DNA of 56,254 bases from Candidatus Kapaibacterium sp. (lineage in GTDB: Bacteria > Bacteroidota > Ignavibacteria > Kapaibacteriales > Kapaibacteriaceae), in the NCBI GenBank assembly GCA_018883125.1, contig VEQR01000010.1, forward strand, positions 1-56,254. Reading direction: 5' to 3'. The position numbers were made by a program, and so were the translations under genes. Positions 48,401 to 55,272 of this stretch are shown here, in pieces. How positions within the stretch are numbered: the stretch's first letter is position 1; each line of letters begins with the position of its first letter. Under the pieces are notes generated by a model. The model saw only the letters and a list, made by a program, of their open reading frames with translations, ran no database searches and was not told where the DNA came from.

Positions 48401-48922
48401 CGGTCCAATCACGGCAAATGTTGCCGATCGGGCAGTTTTGGGGAAGCCGCCAAAATAGTAGATCCTGCCCTGCTCCTGTCCGACGATGAGCGGATCGAGA
48501 TTCTTTTGTATATCCCATCGGCTGCCCCATTTCAGCTGGCCCAATTCGGCGATGGGGTCGATAAACCGGATCGGGAAAACCTTCGAGACATTGTAGGCCA
48601 CACCGCTATATCGATGACGAACGCGCAGCGTCACGGCCAACTGCGGCTCGGGTGAGGATGGCAGATTCAATAGGTCAACCCACATCCACCATTGTGAACC
48701 GCTCTGCGACTGCAATGTGCGCGTTACGCCCCCTTCTGTCACATAGAGCTGAAATGCATATTCCTCAACGGAGAGGTCCGGATCGATACTGAAGACCTCA
48801 AAGCCAACCGGATTCTTGATGTTCCGCTTGTCAAATGTTCCGCCTGGACGGACGTTGAATTGTGATGAAGCCGCAATAGCACAAACGACGAGCGCGATTG
48901 TGCACGCAAATAGACGGGACAT
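42419..48922 (-). CDS. Giant secreted protein with T9SS sorting domain
   Basis: A 2167-residue protein with signal peptide RLFACTIALVVCAIAASSQ. Residues about 20-1450 are beta-rich repeated modules with phrases like SRPAPVFTTSF and PPIDTLTLDWDIDPST, suggestive of Ig-like domains. A Gly-rich part follows around 1480-1650 (LTIIGGGAVEAELLGLIGLGVSYTQ). Then comes a propeller-like region (VALFGNRGSALVAWVEN, ISVSDDTLSALIVWPS). The last 90 residues (VVDPSPNPARDAS to PLMIVR) are a T9SS sorting domain. Surface or secreted location is inferred. No enzyme motif seen. Confidence 0.85.
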   Translation of the reverse strand: MSRLFACTIALVVCAIAASSQFNVRPGGTFDKRNIKNPVGFEVFSIDPDLSVEEYAFQLYVTEGGVTRTLQSQSGSQWWMWVDLLNLPSSPEPQLAVTLRVRHRYSGVAYNVSKVFPIRFIDPIAELGQLKWGSRWDIQKNLDPLIVGQEQGRIYYFGGFPKTARSATFAVIGPRGDTLNFTQATFGAVQTTMIDTAYMKQWSGGCLLRGRVFYDDGPAAGYVVERTIPDSIPAPVIEASAGFGPFRRGVDVQNTFVAKSLGPLCDSIQWILQYDTDGGQLRTIANSKRPYNGAVDTAMFTYNMRDIGQNAKLIVRATFGPYVPASQSVVELTAERPAPVFTTSFKTPRTPGASSIDTVTIDSLPPRIVNVRMILSDQSGAVIAQTTVKREAPSYIRTAKLTFKASDLRLGTYVVRVRALNDFKDDAPDYFTGFDVRDTSTFFLIADSWGPFTRGDSATISPAITDVRKFSGIDGWDKVVGRFVLVDTLNPTVPLYASPEIDLSEVKSRDSVVHWPDDSYVFGKPIETRKRIPTVDLPLTAQVRFERIVSYSGRPVYDQQLQHRVFMAIPPGVLTTTPRLDSTLTVTRNTPLTVKLTNIVPDAKAVRFSILGTKDPEPVIEELVALAQGQSSATITVNAGLLPVNAKLVASVSRQLGDNDGSELRRTVNTTADTLSMVAIPPIDTLTLDWDIDPSTRIIKGVVRLLPTLTFSKIPAQTRSIEIISYSDVGEQIDSMSIGVPYRNKFDSTLKISTQFPFRTFNVSALTVRYLSDGGPIEGVQYTKRIVSRPQPMQALVQKMNVAAKPPAIDKSEIRQGSNDLVSLSLRWRVNAPSSEKSLGYASSLQIDSVRMTILDCAGNTLDDQLVRPIAPMTNSGTVTDTLYPVRRLPLSTERVAFRMYSKSLTLPADGLLFETSMTLRTNPKLSIPLGTSYPSYRVSDTVTATLNQRMYVTNLDGITSIDSATLVDRSGAAVQTFPQLRAVNDTMWMPAFDFTRLKPAGGPYRVTGLVKTRTCLQDRVLRDTLITIEAPRVFSDPTSRNWMYSSLGWGPFQQGRAPRTSIIASFDPASFIGERASIADSLEISIVGFSRTPGIGIFTQDRPATFSYKRESPLPESARVRSVIDLNPFDTASSIALHVRWLQRTMTGVRVARDTLYSFPIRMLEFPDQIIEADTAGYEQSVLAGASGQTVMPSYYDFRMVPQSSALDRLTFSMLSSTEHKLDTTFTQPVSRDTAAQTSVFSLQRDVAQYPWPYVARDRRKVDINIGYQFTGATKPTKTQRTSISILPRAEWLNGAAVTLNGTATSNSIPVRATIPMPTATFNVALPMLGDLFYKIIGKADSILNVVVDANYNPTTGQFTMTSAPKGSTWVPSVSFFTGANYNIQVTAADGAKSDEFTALYRFQRAPLADNTDSIDNRELRLRSLSVTTSSGGVLNVLKWVYTFKKTVEKLVKTASLVASGGIVSFHPSFVLSMKTQQISTVNIGTEERGALMNIHEHKTVGPKTEPSEFPTSQAVGLTIIGGGAVEAELLGLIGLGVSYTQNYMFGSGSIFSNSIAARNRVYYPTALDLSSWINLELNLFFGLVNIELFSGRLTHDYAKNIMPSFEVFDESWGGLFKSSVSRPKGETVQVFEPIAKIYDETPFYRPAPSISANEHAMVSVHTEQSLLGSSGRIVLSSLDRSTHSLRNTVSITDNRNGIHDATVALFGNRGSALVAWVENATGATSTYRNEPLSDLMMGEDVHLAFYDAENQRVQKLPIVSNGSNSLDGKPTISVSDDTLSALIVWPSRARESAGSDLYIRRLHKEGGSWRMGDIQRLVSTPGYDHDVNVSAMKDGSYLVSWMNEDGETGAERVVSAVITDTNVVSYGIVASSDEAPVVSSMKMVGNGNMAVLLYSKSIPGETTQYNRTLDVYRFQNGTWSSAQPLQIGSVDGVYRHLEADMKRDGTFFAMIDAVDFRSGGEEQHKVFACVGSVNEPSSRWQVYENEATISAPDRSIWSMSAAIGPDSTLYVATQELDTIRGNQQEYGSGLQLGPSRCNAVIRAFRLTENNKITSVRFGNTPTSVSGDAFDDLERIARYRVRVVDPSPNPARDASTITLIVQKPTRVHVRLVDNLGNDVVTLFTGTVNEGIQGLPFETSGIASGRYSVVVTDELGTAGSVPLMIVR

Positions 48923-48982
48923 GGAATTACCTTGAAGTAGCCGGATTTTTCGCCGCAATACTACTACATCCCGATGATTTTG

Positions 48983-49117
48983 TCAGTCATCAGTCATCAG
49001 TCATCAGTCATCAGTCATCAGTCATCAGTAATCAGTCATCTGTCATCAGTCATCAGTCATCAGTCATCAGTCATCAGTCATCAGTAATCAGTCATCAGTC
49101 ATCAGCCATCAGTCATC
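48983..49117. repeat. Tandem heptamer array (CAGTCAT)
   Basis: About 19 heptamers CAGTCAT, with single-base variants (CAGTAAT, CTGTCAT, CAGCCAT). The TGA stop of the minus-strand membrane protein (49113-49115) is supplied by the first repeat unit. Confidence 0.95.
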
Positions 49118-49517
49118 TTAGCGGAAAGCCCTCCTTGCGGGCTTGGTTGAGCATCATCACGAAGGGGGCCCACCAGATTAGGTCATTGGTGATGAGCGTA
49201 TACCCAAAGGACGCCGGTGCTGCATCCATAAGGATGTTATAGATGTAGCCGATAGGACCAAACACCTTGCCCATCAGGCCGATGGCCACGATGGGCCAGT
49301 GCCGGACGTAGTCGAATGAGGCCCAGTAGTATGCCAGACCATAGAGTCCGATCACCATACCGAGTCCCTGCCACACCATGGGATGATTCAAGGGCGTCAT
49401 CCCCATCAGGTTGAAGTAGCTGTTCGGCGCAAGCACCTGCCAGGTGCCCCATGCGATGTTATACACCGCGGCAATACGCAGCACCGTGACAAGAGAGGGT
49501 TTGAGGTTAGAGGTCAT
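49113..49517 (-). CDS. Small integral membrane protein of unknown function
   Basis: A 134-residue protein with about four hydrophobic segments: VLRIAAVYNIAWGTWQVLAP, WQGLGMVIGLYGLAYYWA, WPIVAIGLMGKVFGPIGYIYN and LIWWAPFVMML. I start at MTSNLKPS (49517), since longer frames add a polar, cysteine-containing leader. No family recognised. The stop lies in a heptamer array, as for the Fe-S oxidoreductase at 15.3 kb. Confidence 0.75.
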   Translation of the reverse strand: MTSNLKPSLVTVLRIAAVYNIAWGTWQVLAPNSYFNLMGMTPLNHPMVWQGLGMVIGLYGLAYYWASFDYVRHWPIVAIGLMGKVFGPIGYIYNILMDAAPASFGYTLITNDLIWWAPFVMMLNQARKEGFPLR

Positions 49518-49618
49518 AGCTGGTTTGAAATCGAACGAATCGCAGATCATGCAACATACGTGTGCAACCGCGTCGAAGAATACCGTCCTTGCATTCACGA
49601 CAATCACCGCGCACGCGA

Positions 49619-49646
49619 TTATTCACCGCAAATCTGCGGTGAATAA
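49619..49646. repeat. Perfect hairpin with tetraloop
   Basis: A 12-bp perfect stem pairs TTATTCACCGCA with TGCGGTGAATAA around AATC, about 100 bp upstream of the small membrane protein. There is no U-tract on either strand, so it is not a standard terminator. Confidence 0.7.
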
Positions 49647-49649
49647 CAT

Positions 49650-49717
49650 GTAGGGGCGAGACGCAGTCTCGCCCGCAGGGGTCCCACGTACCCCCGGCGC
49701 AGGCCGGGGCCCATGGG
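49650..49717. repeat. REP-like hairpin elements
   Basis: A GGGCGAGAC-GCA-GTCTCGCCC module (49654-49675) is followed by a variant hairpin with CCCCGGC and GCCGGGG arms (about 49689-49712). The same pair of variants recurs at 55.85 kb. Confidence 0.82.
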
Positions 49718-49737
49718 CCATTAAGGTTCACATTTCA

Positions 49738-49807
49738 AACCCATCACCTACAACCCATCACCTACAACCCAAAACCTAGAACCTAGAACCTAAAACCTGT
49801 AACCTGT
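49738..49807. repeat. Degenerate heptamer array (AGGTTNT on minus)
   Basis: About ten 7-mer units read on minus as AGGTTTT, AGGTTCT, GGGTTGT and AGGTGAT. It begins within 2 bp of the stop of the WYL regulator gene. It is the same word class as the GGGTTTT array at 55.8 kb. Confidence 0.85.
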
Positions 49808-49808
49808 T

Positions 49809-50903
49809 TCACAACATCTCCATCAGCGCTTTGGCACGCTCTCGTACCTTATCCTTGAGGAACTCGGGCTCGACGACGCGGACATGGGGGGCCCAGCGCA
49901 GGACCCAGGAGACGAGCTCAGGAGAAACGCCGCATGTGAAGGTCAGTCGGACGGTCTTGTCGTTGATGACCTTCTTTTGCTGCGTAGGGTGCCAGACACG
50001 ATCAACAAACTCGTTGAGTAGATGGGGCTTGTCATCTTCGGCCAACACATCCACAACGACCTTGTAGGTGCCAGAGGGGTTCTCGTCATTCTTTATTGTC
50101 GACCAGATTCCGAAGCGCGTTTTCATGAACTTCTTTTCGTCGAATTCATGCTGGTGAACCCTGCTCTTGGGGTCCGGACGAATCTCGTGAATCCTATCAA
50201 TTGCAAAAACGAAGTAGTCATTCTTCTTCGCTTCGAACACAATCAGGTAGAGGCGACCCAAGTACATAACGATGGTACATGGAAGCACATGCTGCTGCTT
50301 CCCTACCGATGAGCCGTAACGTATGAAAACCAGCTTCTTCTTCGCAACCGCAGCAAATGACTCAGAGAGAATTCCAGCATTGACCTCACGCTGCCATGTT
50401 CCGGCATGAACGGAATGCATCAGCTTAGCACTTCCTAAGGTCTGAATGTCTCCCTCATTCCTTACAATGTTTGCTATCTGATCCACCATTCCGTCAACGT
50501 CAATCTTCGATGATTGCGGCAAGATGTCCTTCAGCAGCTGTGTTACAAGCTGCGCCCCTTCTTGAATGGACTTCAGCGATAGTACCCGCTCATTTGCCGG
50601 AATCTTATAAACCGGTGTCTTACCGATGCGTTCAACTTCCAGTCCGATACCCGCTTCACCGATGAACTTCAGGTCGCGATTGATCTGCCGCCTATCAATC
50701 TCCGCACTGTGCTTGCTGAACAACTTCGCCATGATTTCATTCACGGAAAGACCTTTAGGAGCATCGTGAAGCATCTTTAGAATCATCACGACACGCACAC
50801 CCTGATTCGGCGCGCCGTTGTCCTTCGTACCTACGGCACGATCTGTTGATGCTGACTGCTTGCCACTCCTCTGTGCTGACTTTGTGCTCTTCTTCCGTGC
50901 CAT
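49809..50903 (-). CDS. WYL-domain transcriptional regulator
   Basis: A 364-residue regulator with a basic, Ser/Lys-rich N-terminal tail (residues 1-35), a winged-helix domain (VVMILKMLHDAPKGLSVNEIMAKLF and RRQINRDLKFI, about 36-100), and a WYL domain (about 185-245: KKLVFIRYGS, VLPCTIVMYLGRLYLIVFEA, AIDRIHEI). It ends in a WCX-like part (VDVLAEDDKPHLLNEFVDRVWHP, SPELVSWVLRWAPHVRVVEP). WYL regulators sense ligands, often nucleic acids or nucleotides, and several control phage-defence operons. A palindrome lies 15 bp upstream of its start, consistent with self-regulation. Confidence 0.87.
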   Translation of the reverse strand: MARKKSTKSAQRSGKQSASTDRAVGTKDNGAPNQGVRVVMILKMLHDAPKGLSVNEIMAKLFSKHSAEIDRRQINRDLKFIGEAGIGLEVERIGKTPVYKIPANERVLSLKSIQEGAQLVTQLLKDILPQSSKIDVDGMVDQIANIVRNEGDIQTLGSAKLMHSVHAGTWQREVNAGILSESFAAVAKKKLVFIRYGSSVGKQQHVLPCTIVMYLGRLYLIVFEAKKNDYFVFAIDRIHEIRPDPKSRVHQHEFDEKKFMKTRFGIWSTIKNDENPSGTYKVVVDVLAEDDKPHLLNEFVDRVWHPTQQKKVINDKTVRLTFTCGVSPELVSWVLRWAPHVRVVEPEFLKDKVRERAKALMEML

Positions 50904-50917
50904 AGTAGCCCCCTTAC

Positions 50918-50934
50918 AAATGGTAATACCGTTT
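50918..50934. promoter_or_regulatory. Palindromic candidate operator of the WYL regulator gene
   Basis: AAATGGTAATACCGTTT is an inverted repeat (AAAnGGTA and TACCnTTT) with 15 of 17 symmetric positions, lying 15-31 bp before the ATG at 50903. Winged-helix WYL dimers bind sites of this kind. Confidence 0.45.
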
Positions 50935-50975
50935 CATGTGAATTCAATTATCGACCCTCACCGGTGAAATATAGC

Positions 50976-51011
50976 GCAAGCCCCCTGACAGTCCACGAAC
51001 AGGGGGCTTGC
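50976..51011 (-). terminator. Hairpin built from inverted AGCCCCCTG words, after the AAA+ gene
   Basis: A perfect 12-bp stem pairs GCAAGCCCCCTG with CAGGGGGCTTGC around a 12-nt loop. It lies 40 bp beyond the stop of the AAA+ ATPase gene. The U-tract is poor on minus (GCGCTATATTT). Each arm carries the over-represented genome word. Confidence 0.7.
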
Positions 51012-51050
51012 ACGGATACACAACCATCCAACAATCAGCGGATTCACATA

Positions 51051-52550
51051 CTACACGAAGCCGAATCCCTTTGATGAGCTGTTGCGCTCGCCAAGACTGC
51101 GGTCAAAGGACGAAAGCTGCTGGCGGATGGAAACAATGAGCTCTTCCGTTGTGAGTATGGCATTGTCACCATCGCGGATGAGCAAGCGCTCCACTGTTTC
51201 ATCTACACACTTCACAATCAGAGCTCCCGTTAGGGAAGCCACTTCAAGCAAGGCATCAACATTGATGGCATCTGCCCCATTCATGGAGATGTTGAGATAG
51301 TGGCGCCACATTTGGGCCTGACTGTTCTTCGATGGATAGTCGAGCAGGATGCTGCTGCGCACACGGCGCGCGAAGGCCTCATCAATCGCGTCAATCGAAT
51401 TGGTGGTCATGATGAGCGTGCCCTTGAAGGCGGCGATCTCCTGTAGGGCAATGTTGACAACATTGGTCATTGCACGGTCTGCGCCGCCCTGTTCGCTCGT
51501 CGTGCGACGTCGCATCAACGAGTCGCACTCATCCATGAGCATTACTGGATAGGTGCCAAGTGCTTTGGCCACCTGGCGGTATTCGTCAAATGCAGCGCGC
51601 ATGTTTCGCTCTGCAGCTCCGAAATAGGGGCTGAGGATGTTGTCAACGTTCAACGTGTAGAGCGGAACGTTCAGTTCACCAGCAATGGCGAAGGCAGCAG
51701 ACGTCTTGCCAGTGCCCGGCGGACCATATAGCAGGATGACATTACGTTGGTCGCTCTTGCCTGTAGCTTCTGACTTGACGGGGCCTCGGTGAATGCCCAT
51801 CCGGCGCATCGTCTCGCGGACAGTTTCGCCGTCGGCATGCGCGGCCCGATGGATCTGCTCGGCGATCTCTGGCTCAAGGAAATGATCCTTCAGTGTGATT
51901 TCACTTTCCACTTTGGTCAGCAAACGAAGTTTCGGTTCTGCTGACGTCTCTTCTGCAACGCCGAAGACCCGCAACGGTACGTTGCCTTCATTCATGGTAT
52001 CCTCGGCAGGAAGGTACTCCTGATCACGCTGGGCAATGTGATCGATGAATGGTGCAGAGAGCACAACGCGTCGGTTCAAGAAAGGAGTATTCTCCACATC
52101 CTCTTTCGCGCCAAAGAATCCTTCGCTGGCATGGTATTGGAGAACGCCACGCTTGAGCATTGCCTCCATCGTACGGATCTTGGTGAAGGCTGCTTCCTGT
52201 CCGTACACTGTGTGCAGAAGTTCGCAGATGGTATTTACGCCCCGGTCACGGCGTCGGGATGTTGGGAATGTTGCTTCAATCCAGAGCATGCCGATAATTC
52301 GGAGCTCCTCCTTCGCCGTGACGACGTCGTTGAAAAGCGCAAGGAGCTGCATTTCATCAGCAGATTCCGGGTCTCCACGGCGCCACTCGGGCGTTTCTAT
52401 GCCTGTATATCGCCCAGTGGGCTTGTACAGAGACAATCCATACTTGGTCAGCAGTGCGGAAGGGGGCATGGCAGCGGTGCTGGCGCACACTCCAACTTCC
52501 CCACTCTTCATCATTTCCTTCTCTTCTCTCATCTTTTTCTTCTTTCCCAT
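51051..52550 (-). CDS. AAA+ ATPase with winged-helix-like N-terminal domain
   Basis: A 499-residue protein. Residues 65-175 form a helical domain of unknown role (LLALFNDVVTAKEELRIIGMLW, LKRGVLQYHASEGFFGAKED). The AAA core has Walker A GPPGTGKT (276-283), Walker B VMLMDECDSL (336-345), sensor-1 TLIMTTNSIDAID and an arginine-finger-type FARRVRSSILLDYP. The lid domain follows. The start is lysine-rich (GKKKKMREEKEMMK), with AAGGAGGAG before the ATG. Its promoter (TAGATTTG at 52598-52605) has the same upstream element as the GIY-YIG gene. No protease or nuclease domain is fused, so the ATPase likely remodels a partner. Confidence 0.87.
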   Translation of the reverse strand: MGKKKKMREEKEMMKSGEVGVCASTAAMPPSALLTKYGLSLYKPTGRYTGIETPEWRRGDPESADEMQLLALFNDVVTAKEELRIIGMLWIEATFPTSRRRDRGVNTICELLHTVYGQEAAFTKIRTMEAMLKRGVLQYHASEGFFGAKEDVENTPFLNRRVVLSAPFIDHIAQRDQEYLPAEDTMNEGNVPLRVFGVAEETSAEPKLRLLTKVESEITLKDHFLEPEIAEQIHRAAHADGETVRETMRRMGIHRGPVKSEATGKSDQRNVILLYGPPGTGKTSAAFAIAGELNVPLYTLNVDNILSPYFGAAERNMRAAFDEYRQVAKALGTYPVMLMDECDSLMRRRTTSEQGGADRAMTNVVNIALQEIAAFKGTLIMTTNSIDAIDEAFARRVRSSILLDYPSKNSQAQMWRHYLNISMNGADAINVDALLEVASLTGALIVKCVDETVERLLIRDGDNAILTTEELIVSIRQQLSSFDRSLGERNSSSKGFGFV

Positions 52551-52597
52551 TACTCACTCCTCCTTCCCAAATGAATCATGAAACAACAGATAGTCCA

Positions 52598-52635
52598 CAA
52601 ATCTACTATTGTCGTGCGACGCTATTTGTCGTTTT
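52598..52635 (-). promoter_or_regulatory. Promoter of the AAA+ gene with conserved upstream element
   Basis: The -7 box TAGATTTG (52598-52605) fits TAnnTTTG. Nine bases upstream begins a 21-bp element (52615-52635), shown here on plus as CGACGCTATTTGTCGTTTT preceded by TG. It has CGAC/GTCG half-sites and would overlap the -33 region. The same element at the same spacing lies before the GIY-YIG gene. Confidence 0.65.
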
Positions 52636-52664
52636 GATATTCTCGACATTTCTTTGTTTACCGA

Positions 52665-55163
52665 TTAGCGTCCGGTGGAAACAGTGCCGCCAATGATCGG
52701 AGCAAGTGCCTTGGACAGATTGTACAAGCGCGCCCCATCGCCGTAGATGGCCTCAGCAAGTACGGAACGCGGGTGTGCCAGCAGGTCCGCCGGGAGCTTG
52801 TCGAGTTGGGCGTCAAGGCAAACGTGGTCGGAGCAGAGATCTGCATTACGCAGATTCATCATTTCCGGAACGAGCGATGAGACGTTCTGGACGAGCAGAT
52901 GCTGTGAGAGGGGCAGATGCATCGTGACATCGGGTTGAACACGAGCATCGCTCCCGACGTGGAATCGTGACCAGATGTATCCGATGCTGATCTGTGGAGA
53001 GATCTCCAACATGCGGCGCTGAGCCAACTCACCGGCTGTTGTCTGTCCAATGATCATCGAGTTACCCCGACGTTTGATCGAGGCTGCAAAGACCTCGGCA
53101 GCGCCCTTCGTTGCGCTGTCAACCACCACATACACTGCCCACTCACGATAGTCGCCATGGCGCGTGATGATTGCGTGGTCTGTTGCCCCATCGTTAAATC
53201 GCGCAACTGCCATCGTATCACCCATGCGATGGAAGGTTGCCAAGAGAGTTAACATTCGGGTGAAATCACCCACCTGTGAACCTCGGAGATCGAACACCAC
53301 CGTGCGGACACCGCGGTCGCGAAATGCGTTGAGCGAGCGCCGCATTTGATAATCGCCGGCATCAGAGGTGCAGAATCGGTCTGTGGCAATGTACCCGACG
53401 CTACCTGCTTGGTAGGTTAGCGGAACCGCCACGATGCGCACGTTCGCGTCACACGTTACCGTAAGCTCACGCTGTCCACGGCGAACTGTAAGAACCACCG
53501 GCTGCCGATCCCGGACGAGTTGGATGATGCGCACCTGGATGTTCTCGAGCTCCTTGTCAAGGGGCTTGCGATTCATCGCAAGAAGCCTGTCCCCGGCACA
53601 TACCCCTGCATAGTAGGCGCTTGAGCGTGGATGGACACGAGCAACGATTATCGCACCAGATACAGTCGTCAGAACCAGCCCAAGGTCACAGGCAACCGGC
53701 CGCCTTGCATCAGCCTCGATCACGTCGGATGCAGGAACAGCAGCTGGTGGTAGCTGCCGCAGGCGCTTCATCATCGAATGAACGGACATGTCGCGAGCAA
53801 ACGATGCATCCATCACCCCTGTATAGCGCTCATGCAGCGCCCGCACAATCTCCGGTTCGTCTGCCCTGGTGTACATGCTGCTCTCGGCGTAGTTCGGCGA
53901 TGGTGTAAATGGTTTTACGATCAGCCGACTGCGCATGGTGTCGATAGCACGGTATGCTTCAAAGGGGCGCACGCGCTGACACCAGATCATGTAGGCCACA
54001 TCTTTGCCGGCCACACGATTAATGCTATCAATGGTTGCCCGTGTCGGATTCGTTACCCGCAGGCGCAATGCGGGAACATCGATCGTTGGCGGAATGCCGA
54101 CGATCGGCGGCAGCGAAAGGTCAGCCAGCATGTGCGGCGTAACACCGATCGAATCCACAGTCATTGTGCCTCCGGCCAGATATCGGGCAACGGTGATCTT
54201 CACTGCCGCTACGACGGAGTCGGCAAAGCTCGTTGCATGCAGCCCCCTGACCAAGCGTTGGATGCGCCCCTTCCCATACGTCGTTGAACCGATCAGCACA
54301 GCATTCGTGCGAACGGATATTCCACCGACGAAGATCTCTCCCGCAGATACTGTTTCGTCGGAAAGCAAAACGTAGGTTGGACGCATGCGTCTCCATCGGC
54401 CGTTCCCATGGCTGTGGATGGCATTGCTGCGCTGACGGTATTGCTCAACGAGGAGGGTATCTCCGTCAGGAATGAACTCCGACATCAGATCCGTGGCTTC
54501 GGACACAACGCCCCCTCCATTATCCCGGAGGTCAAGAATGATCGTGTCGATATCTTCATCTTGGATGTGTCTGGTAAGCTCTACGAATCGGTCATACGTG
54601 CCGCTATTAAATCCCAACACAACAACACACATCGTCCGGTTGATAACCGACACATAAACCGTCTGAGTCGGAAACGCCGCAAATGGCATCGGCTGCTGAA
54701 AGCAGGTGTCGCCGCGCCTCACGTCAAGCATGACCCATGTGCCCGGCTCACCCGATGCGCTGACGTAGCGACCGTATTCGTTCGGCCAGACTGTGGAGAT
54801 GCCATCGACGCTTGTGACCACATCGCCCGGCAGAAGCCCCATGTCATAAGCGGGACTATTTGGCGTGATGTCTTTGATCACCCAGCCACGACGTCTCCAG
54901 TCATAATCGAAGCCAAGCTCACCATCGGCACCACCACTGAAGCGCTGATCCCAGTTTCGGACTTGCTCCGGTGAGAAGATGTAGGTGTAGGGATCGAGAT
55001 ACTTCGCGAACTCATCCCACGGTAGGGTTTCGATGCCCTTGGGAAGGGGCGTCACATAGTTCTCGACGATGTACTTCTTGGCGGCCAGCGTATCGGCGCT
55101 GGTGCGGGGTGAACCGCACAAACAACAGAAAGCAATGAACGATGCAGCAATGGCGTGACGCAT
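52665..55163 (-). CDS. Exported S41-type peptidase with duplicated PDZ-protease halves
   Basis: An 832-residue protein with signal peptide RHAIAASFIAFCCLCGSPR. The first half is a C-terminal-processing-protease unit: helical cap (WDEFAKYLDPYTYIF), PDZ (AYDMGLLPGDVVTSVDG), DLRDNGGGVVSEA, the serine in ETVSAGEIFVGG and the lysine in TTYGKGRIQ. The second half repeats PDZ (YAGVCAGDRLLAMN) and protease fold (VVVDSATKGAAEVFAASIKRRG, QTTAGELAQ), but Ser and Lys are replaced by Gly and Glu. Only the first site should cleave. GGAGG precedes the ATG by 6 nt. Confidence 0.85.
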   Translation of the reverse strand: MRHAIAASFIAFCCLCGSPRTSADTLAAKKYIVENYVTPLPKGIETLPWDEFAKYLDPYTYIFSPEQVRNWDQRFSGGADGELGFDYDWRRRGWVIKDITPNSPAYDMGLLPGDVVTSVDGISTVWPNEYGRYVSASGEPGTWVMLDVRRGDTCFQQPMPFAAFPTQTVYVSVINRTMCVVVLGFNSGTYDRFVELTRHIQDEDIDTIILDLRDNGGGVVSEATDLMSEFIPDGDTLLVEQYRQRSNAIHSHGNGRWRRMRPTYVLLSDETVSAGEIFVGGISVRTNAVLIGSTTYGKGRIQRLVRGLHATSFADSVVAAVKITVARYLAGGTMTVDSIGVTPHMLADLSLPPIVGIPPTIDVPALRLRVTNPTRATIDSINRVAGKDVAYMIWCQRVRPFEAYRAIDTMRSRLIVKPFTPSPNYAESSMYTRADEPEIVRALHERYTGVMDASFARDMSVHSMMKRLRQLPPAAVPASDVIEADARRPVACDLGLVLTTVSGAIIVARVHPRSSAYYAGVCAGDRLLAMNRKPLDKELENIQVRIIQLVRDRQPVVLTVRRGQRELTVTCDANVRIVAVPLTYQAGSVGYIATDRFCTSDAGDYQMRRSLNAFRDRGVRTVVFDLRGSQVGDFTRMLTLLATFHRMGDTMAVARFNDGATDHAIITRHGDYREWAVYVVVDSATKGAAEVFAASIKRRGNSMIIGQTTAGELAQRRMLEISPQISIGYIWSRFHVGSDARVQPDVTMHLPLSQHLLVQNVSSLVPEMMNLRNADLCSDHVCLDAQLDKLPADLLAHPRSVLAEAIYGDGARLYNLSKALAPIIGGTVSTGR

Positions 55164-55272
55164 GATGTCCTCCCATGACGATGTGTTACGGATCCATCTG
55201 TACTGCGTCAGCTATGCTTCATGTCACCCCTGAGTATGTTCATTAATCCCCTGCAAGCCCCGTGCCGATTCT

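Noticed and set aside
48898-49242. Open frame with SHQSSVI repeats
   Set aside because: Translation of the CAGTCAT heptamer array, not a gene.
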